Shown: one piece after another, positions 22,695 to 34,166 of the stretch
Layout of the letters: every line of letters starts with the position of its first letter
Position numbering within the stretch: position 1 is the stretch's first letter
DNA from: Ganoderma boninense
Taxonomy: Eukaryota > Basidiomycota > Agaricomycetes > Polyporales > Polyporaceae
NCBI GenBank assembly: GCA_002900995.3
Contig: CM035304.1
Coordinates: 2,137,476-2,201,475, forward strand
Length of the DNA: 64,000 nucleotides
Direction: 5' to 3'
Notes under the pieces: model-generated
Told to the model about the DNA's origin: nothing
The model's input: only the letters and a program-made list of their open reading frames with translations
The model's database searches: none
Position numbers and translations under genes: made by a program

Positions 22695-23360
22695 AGCCAA
22701 CTAGTGATTTTCTTAAAACACTTAGTAATTAGATTTATTATCTAATTTAAAAACAAGCACAAGGTGACTAGGTGTAGAACCCTTGTTGTAGTTTATAATC
22801 ACTAAGCACACTGTCAAACAAGAATATTAGCAAACTTATTACATCTAACAAAGTTAGCTTGTTTAGAATTAGATATTTAGAATGATCTAGAAGCTTTAAT
22901 CTTTGTTGACAAACTAAGATGATGTTACTTAATTGATAGTATCAGTATTGGTGAAAGCCAACTAGTCATTTACTTGGAAAACTTGGAAGACTTAGATGTA
23001 TTAAAAACAAGCATAGTATTAAAAAGTGGCTGTAGCATTATGATGTCTAAATTCTAAAGGCTCCAGCCTTGGTTGACATGCCTCAGGCACTAAATAATGT
23101 GGTTGTTAGCCAACTAGCAATCTTCTTAGAACACTTAGCTATTAGATGCATTAGCTAATTTAAAAACAAGCACAGTGTGAATAGGTGTAGTGTTTCTTGA
23201 AAGATCCACATAAAAATTATAGCATAGTATAGACAAGACCTAAAAGATGTTACAAGCCAACTAGCAATGTTTTAAAACACTTGGCTATTAAAAGTGTTAG
23301 CTGATTTAGAAACAAGCACAGTCTGACAAAAGTGGCTATAGAAGCTATGGTGCGTGCTAC
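22695..23360 (+). repeat. four ~80-bp direct repeats
   Basis: Units start near 22695, 22953, 23108 and 23252. The shared core is GCCAACTAG..., then ACACTTAGCTATTA, TTAGCTAATTT and AAACAAGCACAGTGTGA. The first lies outside the palindrome, the others in its left arm, so mirror copies lie in the right arm. Spacing is about 150-260 bases. Confidence 0.75.
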
Positions 23361-24465
23361 TTGACATAAATAAAAATAACACAGTTTAAACAATCAAGTT
23401 TAATAGAGCATATACAAACCTGAAGTGTTATAGACAAGTATAAAAGGGTCTAGTCTTTATTGAGATGTGCTGCTGGTATACTAGGACTAGATATTTGCAT
23501 TGCTCAAAGATTTGGTCTAACAATTTTAGTATAGTAGCAAGATTTAATAAATTGATCATTTGAACTATCTGGATTTTTATGTTTGCTTCACTGTCTCATT
23601 GAATGGAGCTGATTTTAGCGGTTTGATGTCTTGATTAGTATAGTACTGGTATTTTTAACAAACATAAAAATCCAGATAGTTCAAATGATCAATTTATTAA
23701 ATCTTGCTACTATACTAAAATTGTTAGACCAAATCTTTGAGCAATGCAAATATCTAGTCCTAGTATACCAGCAGCACATCTCAATAAAGACTAGACCCTT
23801 TTATACTTGTCTATAACACTTCAGGTTTGTATATGCTCTATTAAACTTGATTGTTTAAACTGTGTTATTTTTATTTATGTCAAGTAGCACGCACCATAGC
23901 TTCTCTATAGCCACTTTTGTCAGACTGTGCTTGTTTCTAAATCAGCTAACACTTTTAATAGCCAAGTGTTTTAAAACATTGCTAGTTGGCTTGTAACATC
24001 TTTTAGGTCTTGTCTATACTATGCTATAATTTTTATGTGGATCTTTCAAGAAAACACTACACCTATTCACACTGTGCTTGTTTTTAAATTAGCTAATGCA
24101 TCTAATAGCTAAGTGTTCTAAGAAGATTGCTAGTTGGCTAACAACCACATTATTTAGTGCCTGAGGCATGTCAACCAAGGCTGGAGCCTTTAGAATTTAG
24201 ACATCATAATGCTACAGCCACTTTTTAATACTATGCTTGTTTTTAATACATCTAAGTCTTCCAAGTTTTCCAAGTAAATGACTAGTTGGCTTTCACCAAT
24301 ACTGATACTATCAATTAAGTAACATCATCTTAGTTTGTCAACAAAGATTAAAGCTTCTAGATCATTCTAAATATCTAATTCTAAACAAGCTAACTTTGTT
24401 AGATGTAATAAGTTTGCTAATATTCTTGTTTGACAGTGTGCTTAGTGATTATAAACTACAACAAG
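22782..24465. repeat. 1.68-kb near-perfect palindrome
   Basis: The left arm (22782-23585) is the reverse complement of the right arm (23659-24465), separated by a 73-base spacer (23586-23658). The outer ends pair CTTGTTGTAGTTTATAATC with its complement, and the inner ends pair GGATTTTTATGTTTG with CAAACATAAAAATCC. I followed the pairing through the whole arm and found only small indels (arms of 804 and 807 bases). No coding frame. Such a palindrome can extrude a cruciform or, if transcribed, form a long hairpin RNA. Confidence 0.9.
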
Positions 24466-24484
24466 TCTTTCAATAGCACCAGTG

Positions 24485-24676
24485 AGTTTTACTACTAGTA
24501 GTAAGTAGTAAAAGTAAGTTTGGTAGTAGTAGTACAAGTTTAAATATTAGTAGTAGTAGTAGTATTGGTAGTGGTAGTAGTGGTAGTAGTAGTATTGGTA
24601 GTATTGGTAGTAGTGGTGGTGGTGGTGGTAGTAGTAGTAGTAGTAATAGTAGTAATAGTAGTAGTAGTAGTAGTAA
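24485..24676. repeat. (TAG)n / (GGT)n microsatellite
   Basis: A long tract of TAG units broken by TGG, TGT and TAA triplets, beginning 20 bases beyond the palindrome. Its complement gives a spurious poly-Leu frame. Confidence 0.95.
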
Positions 24677-25080
24677 CATAGATTATATATAACATCAATG
24701 TAACATCTTGTTACATCAATGCTACATCATTGTAATATGTTTGTCACATATAACATATAATGACTATAAAGCTCATGGATATATAGTGGCTACACCACTG
24801 CTATACAATTCATAAAATAGCTGTATAGTCAAGGTAAAACAGATAGATCAATCCAATATAAATGTGTGTAATATGAAATATATCACAGGTATATTTCAAG
24901 GCTAACATGGCATTGTATATAGACGTTGTATGGTTGGTAAACACTACATATAACAAGTATGTCTGAGCTTGTTCTATACATGTTATATTTCACATAAAGC
25001 AGCTATAACACAAGCTGTTATATCTCAGTTACAGTTCAAATGTGACTCTAATGTGACAAAAGTGTAGCATCATGTTACAT

Positions 25081-26779
25081 AGTCGGATGCCCCCGGTGTC
25101 AGTTTGCAAACGCATCGCGCCGGGGCGCTAATGAAGAAGAGGGCCTGATTTGTCAGCGTACTCTGGGCCTTTCCAGCGCTCAGCGCCCGCCCACGGTCCG
25201 CCTGCGTCGGCAGCCATAGGACTCCTTGCTCAACTTATCCTACAACGGCGACCGCGCGTCCTTCAGCTTCGTCTAGCTTCTTTCTACTTGACGTCCTCTA
25301 TGTAGTTGCTGGCATCAGCGCCATACCCTCAAAGCCAGCTGTGCTAGCTGGACGATCAGGTCCACTCGGCGCCAGACTCGAACGATCTCTCCCAGCCACT
25401 GGCACTCCCTCTGCAAGTTATCGTAGACCACTAAAACTCGCGTCAGCGTATCCATTCGTATTCGCCCTTTGCCTGCTGCCACGTGAAGCTTTAGTGTCCT
25501 TCCTCACGGATCTCACAAGGGGGGACTCGACGTTGAAGGAGGCGTTCTGAATGGAGTGAGTGGGCAGTTTAACGGTGTTTTGTCACCGTCCACTCCATCT
25601 TGCTCTTAGGTGCGGATTTTTGTACATTCACCCTTCAAGCCTCTGTTCTGATCCCTCCCGACGTCTACCCTGGGTGCTCGAACGAAGCCATGGCAACCTG
25701 TCCGCCCGCGGAGCTCAACTACGCCCTTGATTAGGGTTCCCACTTCATGACTATGGACTGCTGCCCCTGATTTCTGTCGCTGCTTCCGTTCTTGGGACTC
25801 GGTAATGCGAATATCGGTTCTTCGATTCTTATTTACGAGGGGCACTCTACCCATTCTCTTTCTGCGAGCTCTAGCTAAGAGGCGCTTGTTGCGTCAGCGC
25901 CGAGCAAGTTCCCTACGACAGACCTCGCATATACGAGTTTCTGCGCCTTATCCGGAAGTGCGCCACCGCACATTCCCGACTTCCTCTTGCCGCACCGGTC
26001 ACATAGCAAAAGACGTTATTCTTCCTCCCGGAAGATAGCAAGACTTGTACCTGGACCGTCTGGGCTTGGTCCGATTGTCAACAGCATACAACTCTCCACG
26101 TATCGTATTACGACGTCATCGGAGAGAAGGATTCTGGACCGCCTTAAGCCTCCTGGCTGCATTACATCGGCTCCGACTACACGTCGAGCCCACCGGCGAT
26201 GCGCTGTCAGCAGTTGAAAAGTCCGAGCACCGGGGTTCTTGAGCGGTGGCGCCCCGAGAAGCAAGGTATGCCCGATCATTTCTCCCATCATGTCTACATA
26301 CCACATACATGGAACCTACTCCTCGTGTCCGACTGCACCACAGCTTCCGAGGTCCACGCATTCTATGTCCTCCTCGCGGCCCCCGACCTGGGCATCATGT
26401 CGACATGACGAACGACGGCACGACGTGCGGCACGCGTCCAGCTACGCCCTCGATGACGTCGAAGGACCCGGCAGATTCAACGCCGCCCTCATCGCTTTCG
26501 TCTCCGTAACACACACTGCAACAGCATGCGGACCATAGAGTTTGCGCCTGCCGCCCACAGTGACATCTAGAAACCCGTCAAGATGGAGTCTCGCCTTTCG
26601 TTGTCCTGCCGCACGAGCCGGGCGGCCATCGGTCTGATCTAGCACGGCGCACTTGAGTGAAGTACCAGTCCCTGCCGCGCTCGTGCTGTCCCCGTCGTGC
26701 TTCCTCGCTCTCCACATCTCTGTCGTCCCCCCTCTCTGCTTGCTTGCGTTCTGGTTCTCTTGTTATCAAGCCATCCATT
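25081..26779. other. no gene supported
   Basis: GC-rich DNA with many overlapping frames, no domain. The last few hundred bases are pyrimidine-rich and probably form the promoter and 5' leader of the multi-TM gene. Confidence 0.4.
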
Positions 26780-28485
26780 ATGGCAATGGCAACAGCGGCA
26801 ATGGCAACGGCGACAGCTGGGCTGAGCGCAGCGAGTGCGAAGAGGTTGAGGGCACAGTTGACCACGCTGGCGCAGAACCGGGTGTTCCCCGTCGTTGTAG
26901 AGACTGCGCTATTCGGTAAGTTCTCCTTCCCCTTCGCCCAAGACCGCGATTTCTGACGCGAACGCCATACCTCCTTGCATCCAAGCCATTTTTACAGTGC
27001 TGATTATCATCTCGACTTACATTATCTGGTGCGTACTTCGTGTGATTTAGAGGGTGCGCTACGTACGAGCTGAACTGACGCGACTGCGAACGTTCACACA
27101 GCCAACGCGGCCTCCAGCGGTCATGGCCGCGATCGTTCATGATCAGCGTTACACTCGCGATGTACGCGATCTCGACGCTCGACTGGGCAATCGACATCCG
27201 CCTCCTCTGGAACGACCTCCACACGCTGACCCTCACCGGACTGCCCGCCACGCACCCGCTGAAGTTCGGAGTTTCGAGTCCGCCGTTGCTGGTTCTGCAG
27301 GGAATCACCAGCGCGATATGCGTACGTCCATATCGCTGGCCGGCGCATCTTGCATCTGTCCTGATTGCACGTTGTACATATGCTGAAGATCATCCTGGGC
27401 GACGCTGTGGTCTGCTGGAGGGTGTGCGTCGTTTGGGGCTCTCGCCCGCTGATGATCGCTATAGGGCTATTTTGGGTGCTCGGGTCAGTCGGTGAGTCGC
27501 CCCGGGCTCGTGCTTATGCTTCTATTCCACCGCTGTGGTTCTAATCGCCGCCCGCATCATCTCGCGCTCGACATACAGGCGTCTTCACAGCATGGAGCGC
27601 GATGTTCGTTGGGTTTTACTACCACCACCTGCCCGCGCCCGTCGAGGTCCTGGTGAAACACAACACGATCGTGAACGCGCTCGCATTCTCGTGGAGCGCG
27701 GCGACGAATGTGTGGGCGACGGCGATGATATCGTATAAGGCATGGTGCGTGTATCACCTTGTATTCCGCGGTTCGCGTGTGAGAGTGCCGCTGACTGTGC
27801 GCCGCCCAACTGTCGGGCTTTTGACAGGCTACAGCGAAGAGACCTCAAGCGGCACTTGGGCAGCACAGGGCTTGCGGTGCATGACGTCTTGATGCTCCTG
27901 GTGGACTTTGGCGTGATATATACGATCTTCATGGTGTGTGGCTCGTCTGCCGATGCTACCAGACTCGCATTGTGTTTGCTCACTGCTTTTGCAGCTCCTG
28001 AACGTCATCGTGCTCATCCCGAGCCTCAACGGCGGGACGTTCTTCTATTACGTTACTCTGTTCATGCAACAGATCACCGTGCGTCTTACCTCCCGTTCCA
28101 TCCGGCTGACACCGTCGTCTCGAGGCTGATGATGCTTCATCCACCCTCCCAGGGAATGTACCCTACCGCGATCATCGTGCTCGTCGCCCTCCAGAAGTCG
28201 CACCTAGACCACCAGTTCACCTTCCCACCTTCGATGCACTCACGAACGGCAGACATCGAGACGCTCCCGTTCACCGTGAAGGCAGGGCACTCGAAGGAGG
28301 CTCAACTGGGAGGCTCCACAACGGGGACGTACGACAGCCCCACATCGACCCGGTACGAGCCCGAGCCGCGGATCCTCGCGCTTCAGACGGCAAGCATGCC
28401 TGTAGCCGAATTGATGCGGGAAAGCCGCACATGGAAGGAGAGCAGCAGCCCCGCCACGGAAGAAGGTGTCGGGCTAGCCAAGTGA
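26780..28485 (+). CDS. basidiomycete multi-TM orphan protein
   Basis: Eight exons: 26780-26915, 26998-27028, 27102-27321, 27389-27491, 27579-27744, 27828-27933, 27995-28078 and 28153-28485. They sum to 392 codons plus stop. Hydrophobic segments include FVLIIISTYII, SVTLAMYAISTL, IILGDAVVCWRVCVVWGSRP followed by LMIAIGLFWVLGSV, a segment before NVWATAMISYKAW, VHDVLMLLVDFGVIYTIFML and MYPTAIIVLVALQ, so about seven membrane spans. The LGDAxVCWR and ISYKAW words are typical of a large uncharacterised family in agaricomycetes, as I recall it. The Ser/Thr-rich C-terminal tail after the last span is probably cytosolic. A receptor-like role is possible by topology only; nothing in the sequence proves it. 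The ATG is chosen as the first Met before the first span. Confidence 0.8.
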
Positions 28486-29689
28486 GGTACGAGGTAAGAG
28501 GTACGAAGGGTGCGTTCCAGCAAATTTTCGGTCTGAGCGCATCTGGCTTGCTATGAGGTTGTGCTCCCGGACCTTGTGGCGTCGATCGAATCGGATCGCG
28601 TTAGTGTACTATGGCAATAATTATTTGTATAATCGCGGATTAACGACATCCATGGAATAGATTCTTGCCACTGGCGACCTTAAGCATCATTCGGGACGAC
28701 TCAGCTTTCTCCGTCCCCTTCACTAGTGGCAATTGACCGCTCGGATCACAATCTACGTGCTTACCGACCGCAGATCCACATATATCTTGCAGGTGTTTCT
28801 TCCGGGGGGGATGATGCAACCGCCGTTGTTTTGGACTTCGACATCCTATTGGTTGCCTGCCGCTGAGCAGGCCTTGGGCTGCAGCTGAGCGCTGAGCTCC
28901 AAGTCTGAGCGCCGGCGTTGACCATCTCCAGCCATCTCCTCCACGACGTTCCCGGTCAGCAGCCCACAGCTCGAGGTCTCCATATGCGGACTATTTCAAT
29001 ATGCACATGTACCCCGAGAAGTTTCAGGATATGTATTTCAGTTGAAACTGACTCATCTCGGGGTGTTCGCGGTACTACTATGCAAGTTGCTTTAAGTGGT
29101 GTGCGTCCTGCTTGACATCTTTGACACAATATGTGACCGATGAATTTCACAGTGAATAGTATTATTCGTACAAGAGACTGGTTTACTTGAGCATGCAGCG
29201 GCGAACACGTCAGAGACGAAACCTCAGGGGCTCAGGACCGTGTTAACGTTGTTGCCATGACTCTTGCCAGTGAGAGCGGAAGCATAAGGCGCACTTGGTC
29301 CCTCTCAAGCATCTACAGTCCTCAAGGTAGCCTGTCCATGAAGTGCGAACATAGAAGAAGGGGGCTGTAGGGATGATGTGGAGAGTTGAGGCAGCGTGGG
29401 GGCGGAAGGGACTGCTGTACAGTAATGTACAGTGGCCCATCGTACGATACTCTCGATTTGTCTTTGTTTTAACGTGTGGGGTCCAACTCTCATGTGAGAA
29501 GCAGGAACTGAAGGCAAGCCGCGCGCGCGGTTGTGTGGTTCGGGCGCGGTACGTTGTGATCTATTGTAATTCAATGAGGGGTGATGGGCACACGCTACCC
29601 CCCGTCGTGGTGGAAAGAGACATATGCTCGTCATTATCATTCACACAGCCTGTTTCCCAGCATTCACAATTAATGCCACTGCGATCAAT
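28486..29689. other. no gene seen
   Basis: 3' flank of the multi-TM gene and unassigned DNA. No domain. Confidence 0.4.
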
Positions 29690-30100
29690 TCTCTTAGCTA
29701 TTACTTCTGGTCAGGCGACAAGCCGCATGCACCACCGCCTCAGTACGACCCGAAGTGCGTCCGATGCTCGAAGCTGAAGATCATCACACAACTTCGACTC
29801 GGCACACCGTGGTAGAGCATGAGAGAGAGATCATCCAAATCCGAGAATTGGTGCATTTTTGCGTCTTCTAGTTCGATCAGCAACTGGGTTTTTCCGATTC
29901 ATCTTCTTCCCGTCCAAGATTCCACGGAGGAAGCCATGGCTCGCAACGGGCCCGGGAGGAACAGTCGGGGGGATCCAAGTCTGGTGGGTGTAGGGGTGCA
30001 TGCACACTCGGCGCCGCTCATTGTCATATCTCAATGTTTTCATTCAACGAGCTTCGATCTCACAGAGTACCATTCAAGCCGCGTGAGTGGTGTATAGTTT
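29690..30100 (+). pseudogene. relic of family B gene (B0)
   Basis: About 29715-29790 reads SGDKPHAPPP then DPKCVRC, matching GDKPSLLLP and DPECDRC of B1 and DPTCEYC of B2. Some 80 bases on, one frame gives EIIQIREL against EILQIRES in B1 and EIVQINES in B2; the DNA is alike here too. After that, stops interrupt and only weak likeness remains. The motif order and spacing agree with a decayed B copy that lies tail to tail with A1. Confidence 0.55.
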
Positions 30101-30350
30101 ACTGCGCAAGTTTCTTGGGGGCTACACAATAGGTAGGAAGGACAGGGAAATTAAAGGGACGGAGACATAGGGACGAAAACATGAGTAAGTAAAATCAGCA
30201 CATCAGCGGGGCCTGCCTGGAACCTCCGAGTTCTGCGATTCTCGAGCCCACTAGCGATAGGGTAAGCCACATCTTTGAGAAAAGGAAGTTGACAAGCCCA
30301 CCGACGCCGCTACCTCTATCTTGTAAATGAAGACTAAATGAGCACAGACG

Positions 30351-31761
30351 TTATCCAATCTGGACACGGTACTTACTACTTCTGCCTGGAAATGCCTTCT
30401 TGAAGGTGCCCAGGCCGCGCGTGACAATGCCAGAGAATAATCTCCCCGGCCGAGATCCAGCCTTCTGGGATGGCTTGTTGGCATGTATGCGTGGCATCTC
30501 GAGAGAGGAAGGCTCCAGTGTGGACTGTGCCGCAGCTTGTGCCGCATTATGCCTCTCAATCGCGGCATTGATGATACTAGGTGAGTGCGCAAAGTTGTCA
30601 GTATCTGGATACATAGAAAGAAACTGGGAGATACAACTAATAGATACTCACGCGCCGATTCTTTGCTGCTCTGTCCAAAGCTCGACAGGGCTGGGAATCG
30701 TACTCTCGCTAAGGTGCTCGTCCAGCTCAAACCAGCAATCAACAAGAGGAAGGTACTTAGTGGCAAGGCTAGGCTGCCACCCGAAGAGGTCCAGCGAGAG
30801 GAGTTGCTCCACGGGCGATGGTATCGAGAGAAGGTCGGACTTAGATGTGTCGGATGGTGTCTTCTTATCCACGGTCCGATCTTCTGCCTTGATGTTCGAC
30901 ACACCTGGAACGCGGATGAGTGAGGGAAGCTGGCCTCTTAGAGCTTCGTAATAGGGATCAGGAGGCATGGAAGGGATCCCGAACGATGCAGCGGTGGGAG
31001 GATGTCTGGGGGACGTAACCTCTGGCCCTTGCAGGTAGGCACCGATACGGCTGATATGTGGCTTGAAGCTACCAACCAACCGAAGGTGTGGCATCAATTC
31101 CAGCGAGACGGCCTTGCGGTCGTCATACATGTCGCCCCCATGTCTGACGCGGAGACGCAACTCTGTCTCGTCCTCCACCCAGAAGAAGCAGTTCTTGAAC
31201 GGAAACTTGAACGTATGATTGGGATCCTCGTCGTCCACGAATGGACTAGGCACTACTAGATGCGCTGTGTTGGGATGGATCGGAAGGACCATGTCGGGAG
31301 TGATACCCCAATCGGGGCACTCGGGACGGAGGGTAGAAGCGACAGGGCGCACACGATAGCGGCACCACTCGCTTTGGGGCATAGGGAGACCCAAGACCTG
31401 TAGAAATAAATCACTTATGCGGAGGAATCAGCGGAAAGGGAGGGAAAGAGCGAACGGATTCGAGATACACCAGGTACTTCTTGGTTGTCATATCCGTGGC
31501 TTGTGATATCGCCACAGGATCATCCAATCCCGCCGCCTTAATCATCGCAACTGGATCCATCTTTACAACGGCAAATCGTCTCCGCTGGGGGAAGATGGAA
31601 AGAGGATCGGGTGACGTTGTGAGACGAGTGACTGTGGACCGCGCGGCAGGTGGGAGTGTCAGTCGCCGTGGCGTGCCATCCGAAGAGTTGATACCACATT
31701 CGGGACAGTCCGTTCCGACGCGCGAGCAGCGAATGCGAGGATCGTTAGGGTATACAGGCAT
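30351..31761 (-). CDS. family A orphan protein, copy A1
   Basis: Three exons (31456-31761, 30652-31397, 30351-30576) give 425 residues. The start is the ATG at 31761; an N-terminal CSRVGTDCPECG has cysteines that could bind a metal. Shared family A blocks: KMDPVAMIKAAGLDD, KKYLVYLES just before intron 1, then PMPQSEWCRY, PDMVLPIHPNT, NCFFW, and near the end LVDCWFELDEHL and IPSPVE. Intron 2 lies right after the last block, as in A2 and A4, and is followed by IIN(A), then a basic tail (about residues 380-425). A1 differs most from the others and keeps no acidic linker. There are no known domains that I recognise and no function can be given. It is one of four A copies in 11 kb. Confidence 0.7.
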
Positions 31762-32363
31762 AGACGAGAGGGGATGTGGGAGAGACGATAAGTGTTTTAT
31801 CTGAAGCTGAGGCGGGACTGTGGTGCTTCGGTCGCAGTGGCCTTGCAAGTTGAAGACGGTCGCGAGTCGTGCCACAGCGCCGCTCAATGTTTTGTCATAT
31901 TTGTTTGCGTGCGGCGGCGTAGTTTCAGCGCTCAGCACTCAGCCACTGCCGTGTGAGCGAATTCTTCAAACAGGGTACCCGCACTGGGCCTCTCCAGACG
32001 CATAGTATGCACCGATAAAGATTAATATATGGACTAAACAATAAGATGAGGCAGTCTCAATCGGCCCGGGGACTTGAATGGATCGAAAGTTTCACCCCAT
32101 GAAGATATTAAATCAGCAGCACAACTCACCGGCGTCTCGAATGTAGACCCCGTTGCAACTTCAAATTGGGACCTTTGCCCTGGCAGTCTGCCAAGGTCGA
32201 CTGTCTGTTCTACGAAATAAGTATTCGCATAACATTTATAACACAACATCGCTCAGCAGTAAATAAGGCACAACGAGGGTCGCTTCACGACCCAGAACGA
32301 AATAACACCAGCTCCGCACCAAGCAATGATCATCACGGCAATTGTGGGCCATGGTCTCTCGAA
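31762..32363. other. spacer between A1 and A2
   Basis: By the arrangement of the other copies, a B gene would be expected to start here on the plus strand, but I see no B motif. Probably the A1 promoter plus the A2 terminator region. Confidence 0.4.
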
Positions 32364-33821
32364 CTAAAGCATAGGGCACAAGCAACACGCCTGACGAAGG
32401 ATCGAAGTCCTTTTCTTGCAGTTCGCATAATTTCTGCGGGTCCGAGACCAGGCTCGATTCAGTAAGTGGAAAACATATGATGCAACGCCATTGACACGTA
32501 CGTGATCGTCGCCGGGCTTTGTAGAGCTCGACGCATCGAATCTCCGGGGAGTCCTCCAGCATGCGCGCATCGGAGCTGCTCCTCACAGATGCAGAGTCGA
32601 GCAATCCATCAGTCTGCGAAGTCTGGGCGTCGAACATCGAAGGCAGCGCAGTTGTCTCAGTTTCTCCTGTCTCCGTGCGCCCCTCAATCAGTGGACGTTG
32701 TATGAGACCATGCTCTCTCCTTGCAAAGGCATCCATGATGATCCTCCAGCACAAGTCAGACCATTGAATGTAGGAATACGAGAAGGAAGCACTCACAAGA
32801 TGATCTTCTTCTCCTCTTCATACCACTCAACCGGACTCGGGATGCTCTCTTCGGTCAGATGTTCATCGAGCTCGAACCAGAGGTCTACGAGAGGAACCAG
32901 TGGGAATGTGGGGTCTGGATCCCACCCAAAGATGTTTAGAGCAACGATGTCCGCTAGCGTCCCCTTTTCATCCTCATCCTCGCCACATCTGTCCTTCTCA
33001 TCTTCCGCTTCACAGCCGGGAGTATTCGACGTTGAGGCGACAGAAGAAGAGCATGAGTTTAAGGAACCTGGGCTAGGCGGAGTCATCGATGCTGCGGTGG
33101 GATCGCTCGCCTCCGAGTCTTTAATGTGTTGCTTGTACTCGGAAGGATCGAATGAGCAGCAGGCTCTCCGGACCACCGGATCGCGCAATGCCCAGATTGG
33201 AACCGCGTCAGGGATGTCCTCCTCCGTGTCGTCATCGTCATCCTCCTCTAGCATCACCTCGTCCATGAGAGCATAATCCTGTTCGAAGGTCTCTATTGTG
33301 GCGTGGTGCTGCTTGGGCTCCAGCCGGACTGCCCGGCTATCATCCACGAACCCGGCGGTGGGACGGCGCATGCGGATGTTGGTGATGGTGTCGAGCCAGT
33401 GAAAGCAGTTCGTGAATGGGAAGTCCTGGGTGGGGCGGATAGGAGGCCGCGTCTCGCTCGAGCATTGCGTGTTGGGGAAGATAGGGATAACCATGTCTGG
33501 GAGCATACCGTTTTTCCTATCTTCCGCTCGCAGTGTGCTACCGATGGGCTTGATACAGTATCGACACCACCTGCTCGCAGGCATAGGGAGATCTAGAGCC
33601 TGAAAACGAAGTGAGGAAAACGCCTCGGCGTGATCTACGAAACTTGAAGAGAGGCGTACGAAGTTGAAGTAGACCAGGTATTTCTTAGGATTAAATTCTT
33701 CAACTGCCTTCAAGGTCTCGCCGTCGTCGAGGCCTAGATCCTTGACCATCGTCAAAGGATCCATGCGAACCACAGCATAGAACCATGGCACGGGAAAGAC
33801 ACGCCGCCGGGATTCAGACAT
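32364..33821 (-). CDS. family A orphan protein, copy A2
   Basis: Four exons (33660-33821, 32797-33599, 32502-32743, 32364-32452) sum to exactly 431 codons plus stop. This is the best-preserved A copy. Blocks: RMDPLTMVKDLGLDD, KKYLVYFNF, intron, ALDLPMPASRWCRYC, LPDMVIPIFPNT, NCFHW, an acidic stretch (EEDDDDDTEED, near residue 210), Ser/Pro-rich linker, ALNIFGWDPDP, LVDLWFELDEHL, IPSPVEW, then intron and IIMDAFARRE. The last exon codes a basic tail (RTRRNYANCKKR). It is divergent with B1, 345 bases start to start. The WCRYC pair and later cysteines might bind zinc, but no known fold is evident. An upstream in-frame Met at 33908 is possible; 33821 fits the other copies better. Confidence 0.75.
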
Positions 33822-34166
33822 GCTTGGAGTTGTAAGAGATCTAGCGAGAGTCAAGTGTGAGTCTGCGATTAGTGAGGATATGAGAATGAAAGCGGCGGGG
33901 AAAACCACAGCGTGGGCGGAGGAGAGCGGATAATGAGGATGAAGCGAAAGGACTGCCTCCGTCAGCGCTCATTGTTTGGTGTTATTTTCCTCGATGGGCG
34001 TCGACCGCTAGCGTGAGATATAGAAACCACATTTCGACGCCCGTACAGGTCCCAAGTTGTCGCCCGGACGCAATGAATAGAAATCAGCAACATGATCATG
34101 AACCAAGGAAAAGTATATATTGACAAGATGAGATGGGCGGAGGTTCAGGCTGGGATCGTCACCACG
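33822..34166. promoter_or_regulatory. shared divergent upstream region of A2 and B1
   Basis: 345 bases separate the start codons of two oppositely oriented genes. The same layout recurs between A3 and B2 (291 bases), so a bidirectional promoter is likely. No single motif was identified. Confidence 0.4.

Larger units (their letters stand above)
20995..25080. mobile_element. AT-rich, CpG-poor island with sharp edges
   Basis: Base composition changes abruptly near 20995 and again at about 25080, where ...ATGTTACAT meets GTCGGATGCCCCCGG. Inside, AT content is high, CG dinucleotides are rare, and no coding frame looks real. The island holds a diverged copy of a repeat that is CpG-rich elsewhere in the window, a large palindrome, a (TAG)n tract and many TGTAACAT/ACATGTTA words. 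It looks like an old, methylated and deaminated repeat block. Possible short terminal similarity (ATGTAAAT at the left, ATGTAACAT on the complement of the right) is too weak to define a transposon. Confidence 0.6.

Noticed and set aside
23631..23816. Small AT-rich open frame in the right palindrome arm
   Set aside because: No codon bias or domain; its complement exists in the other arm.
22782..24465. Palindrome as terminal inverted repeats of a DNA transposon
   Set aside because: The 73-base spacer has no room for a transposase and the arms themselves carry internal direct repeats; a foldback element remains possible but is not shown.
24470..24679. Poly-Leu/Pro open frame on the minus strand
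   Set aside because: It is a translation of the (TAG)n microsatellite.
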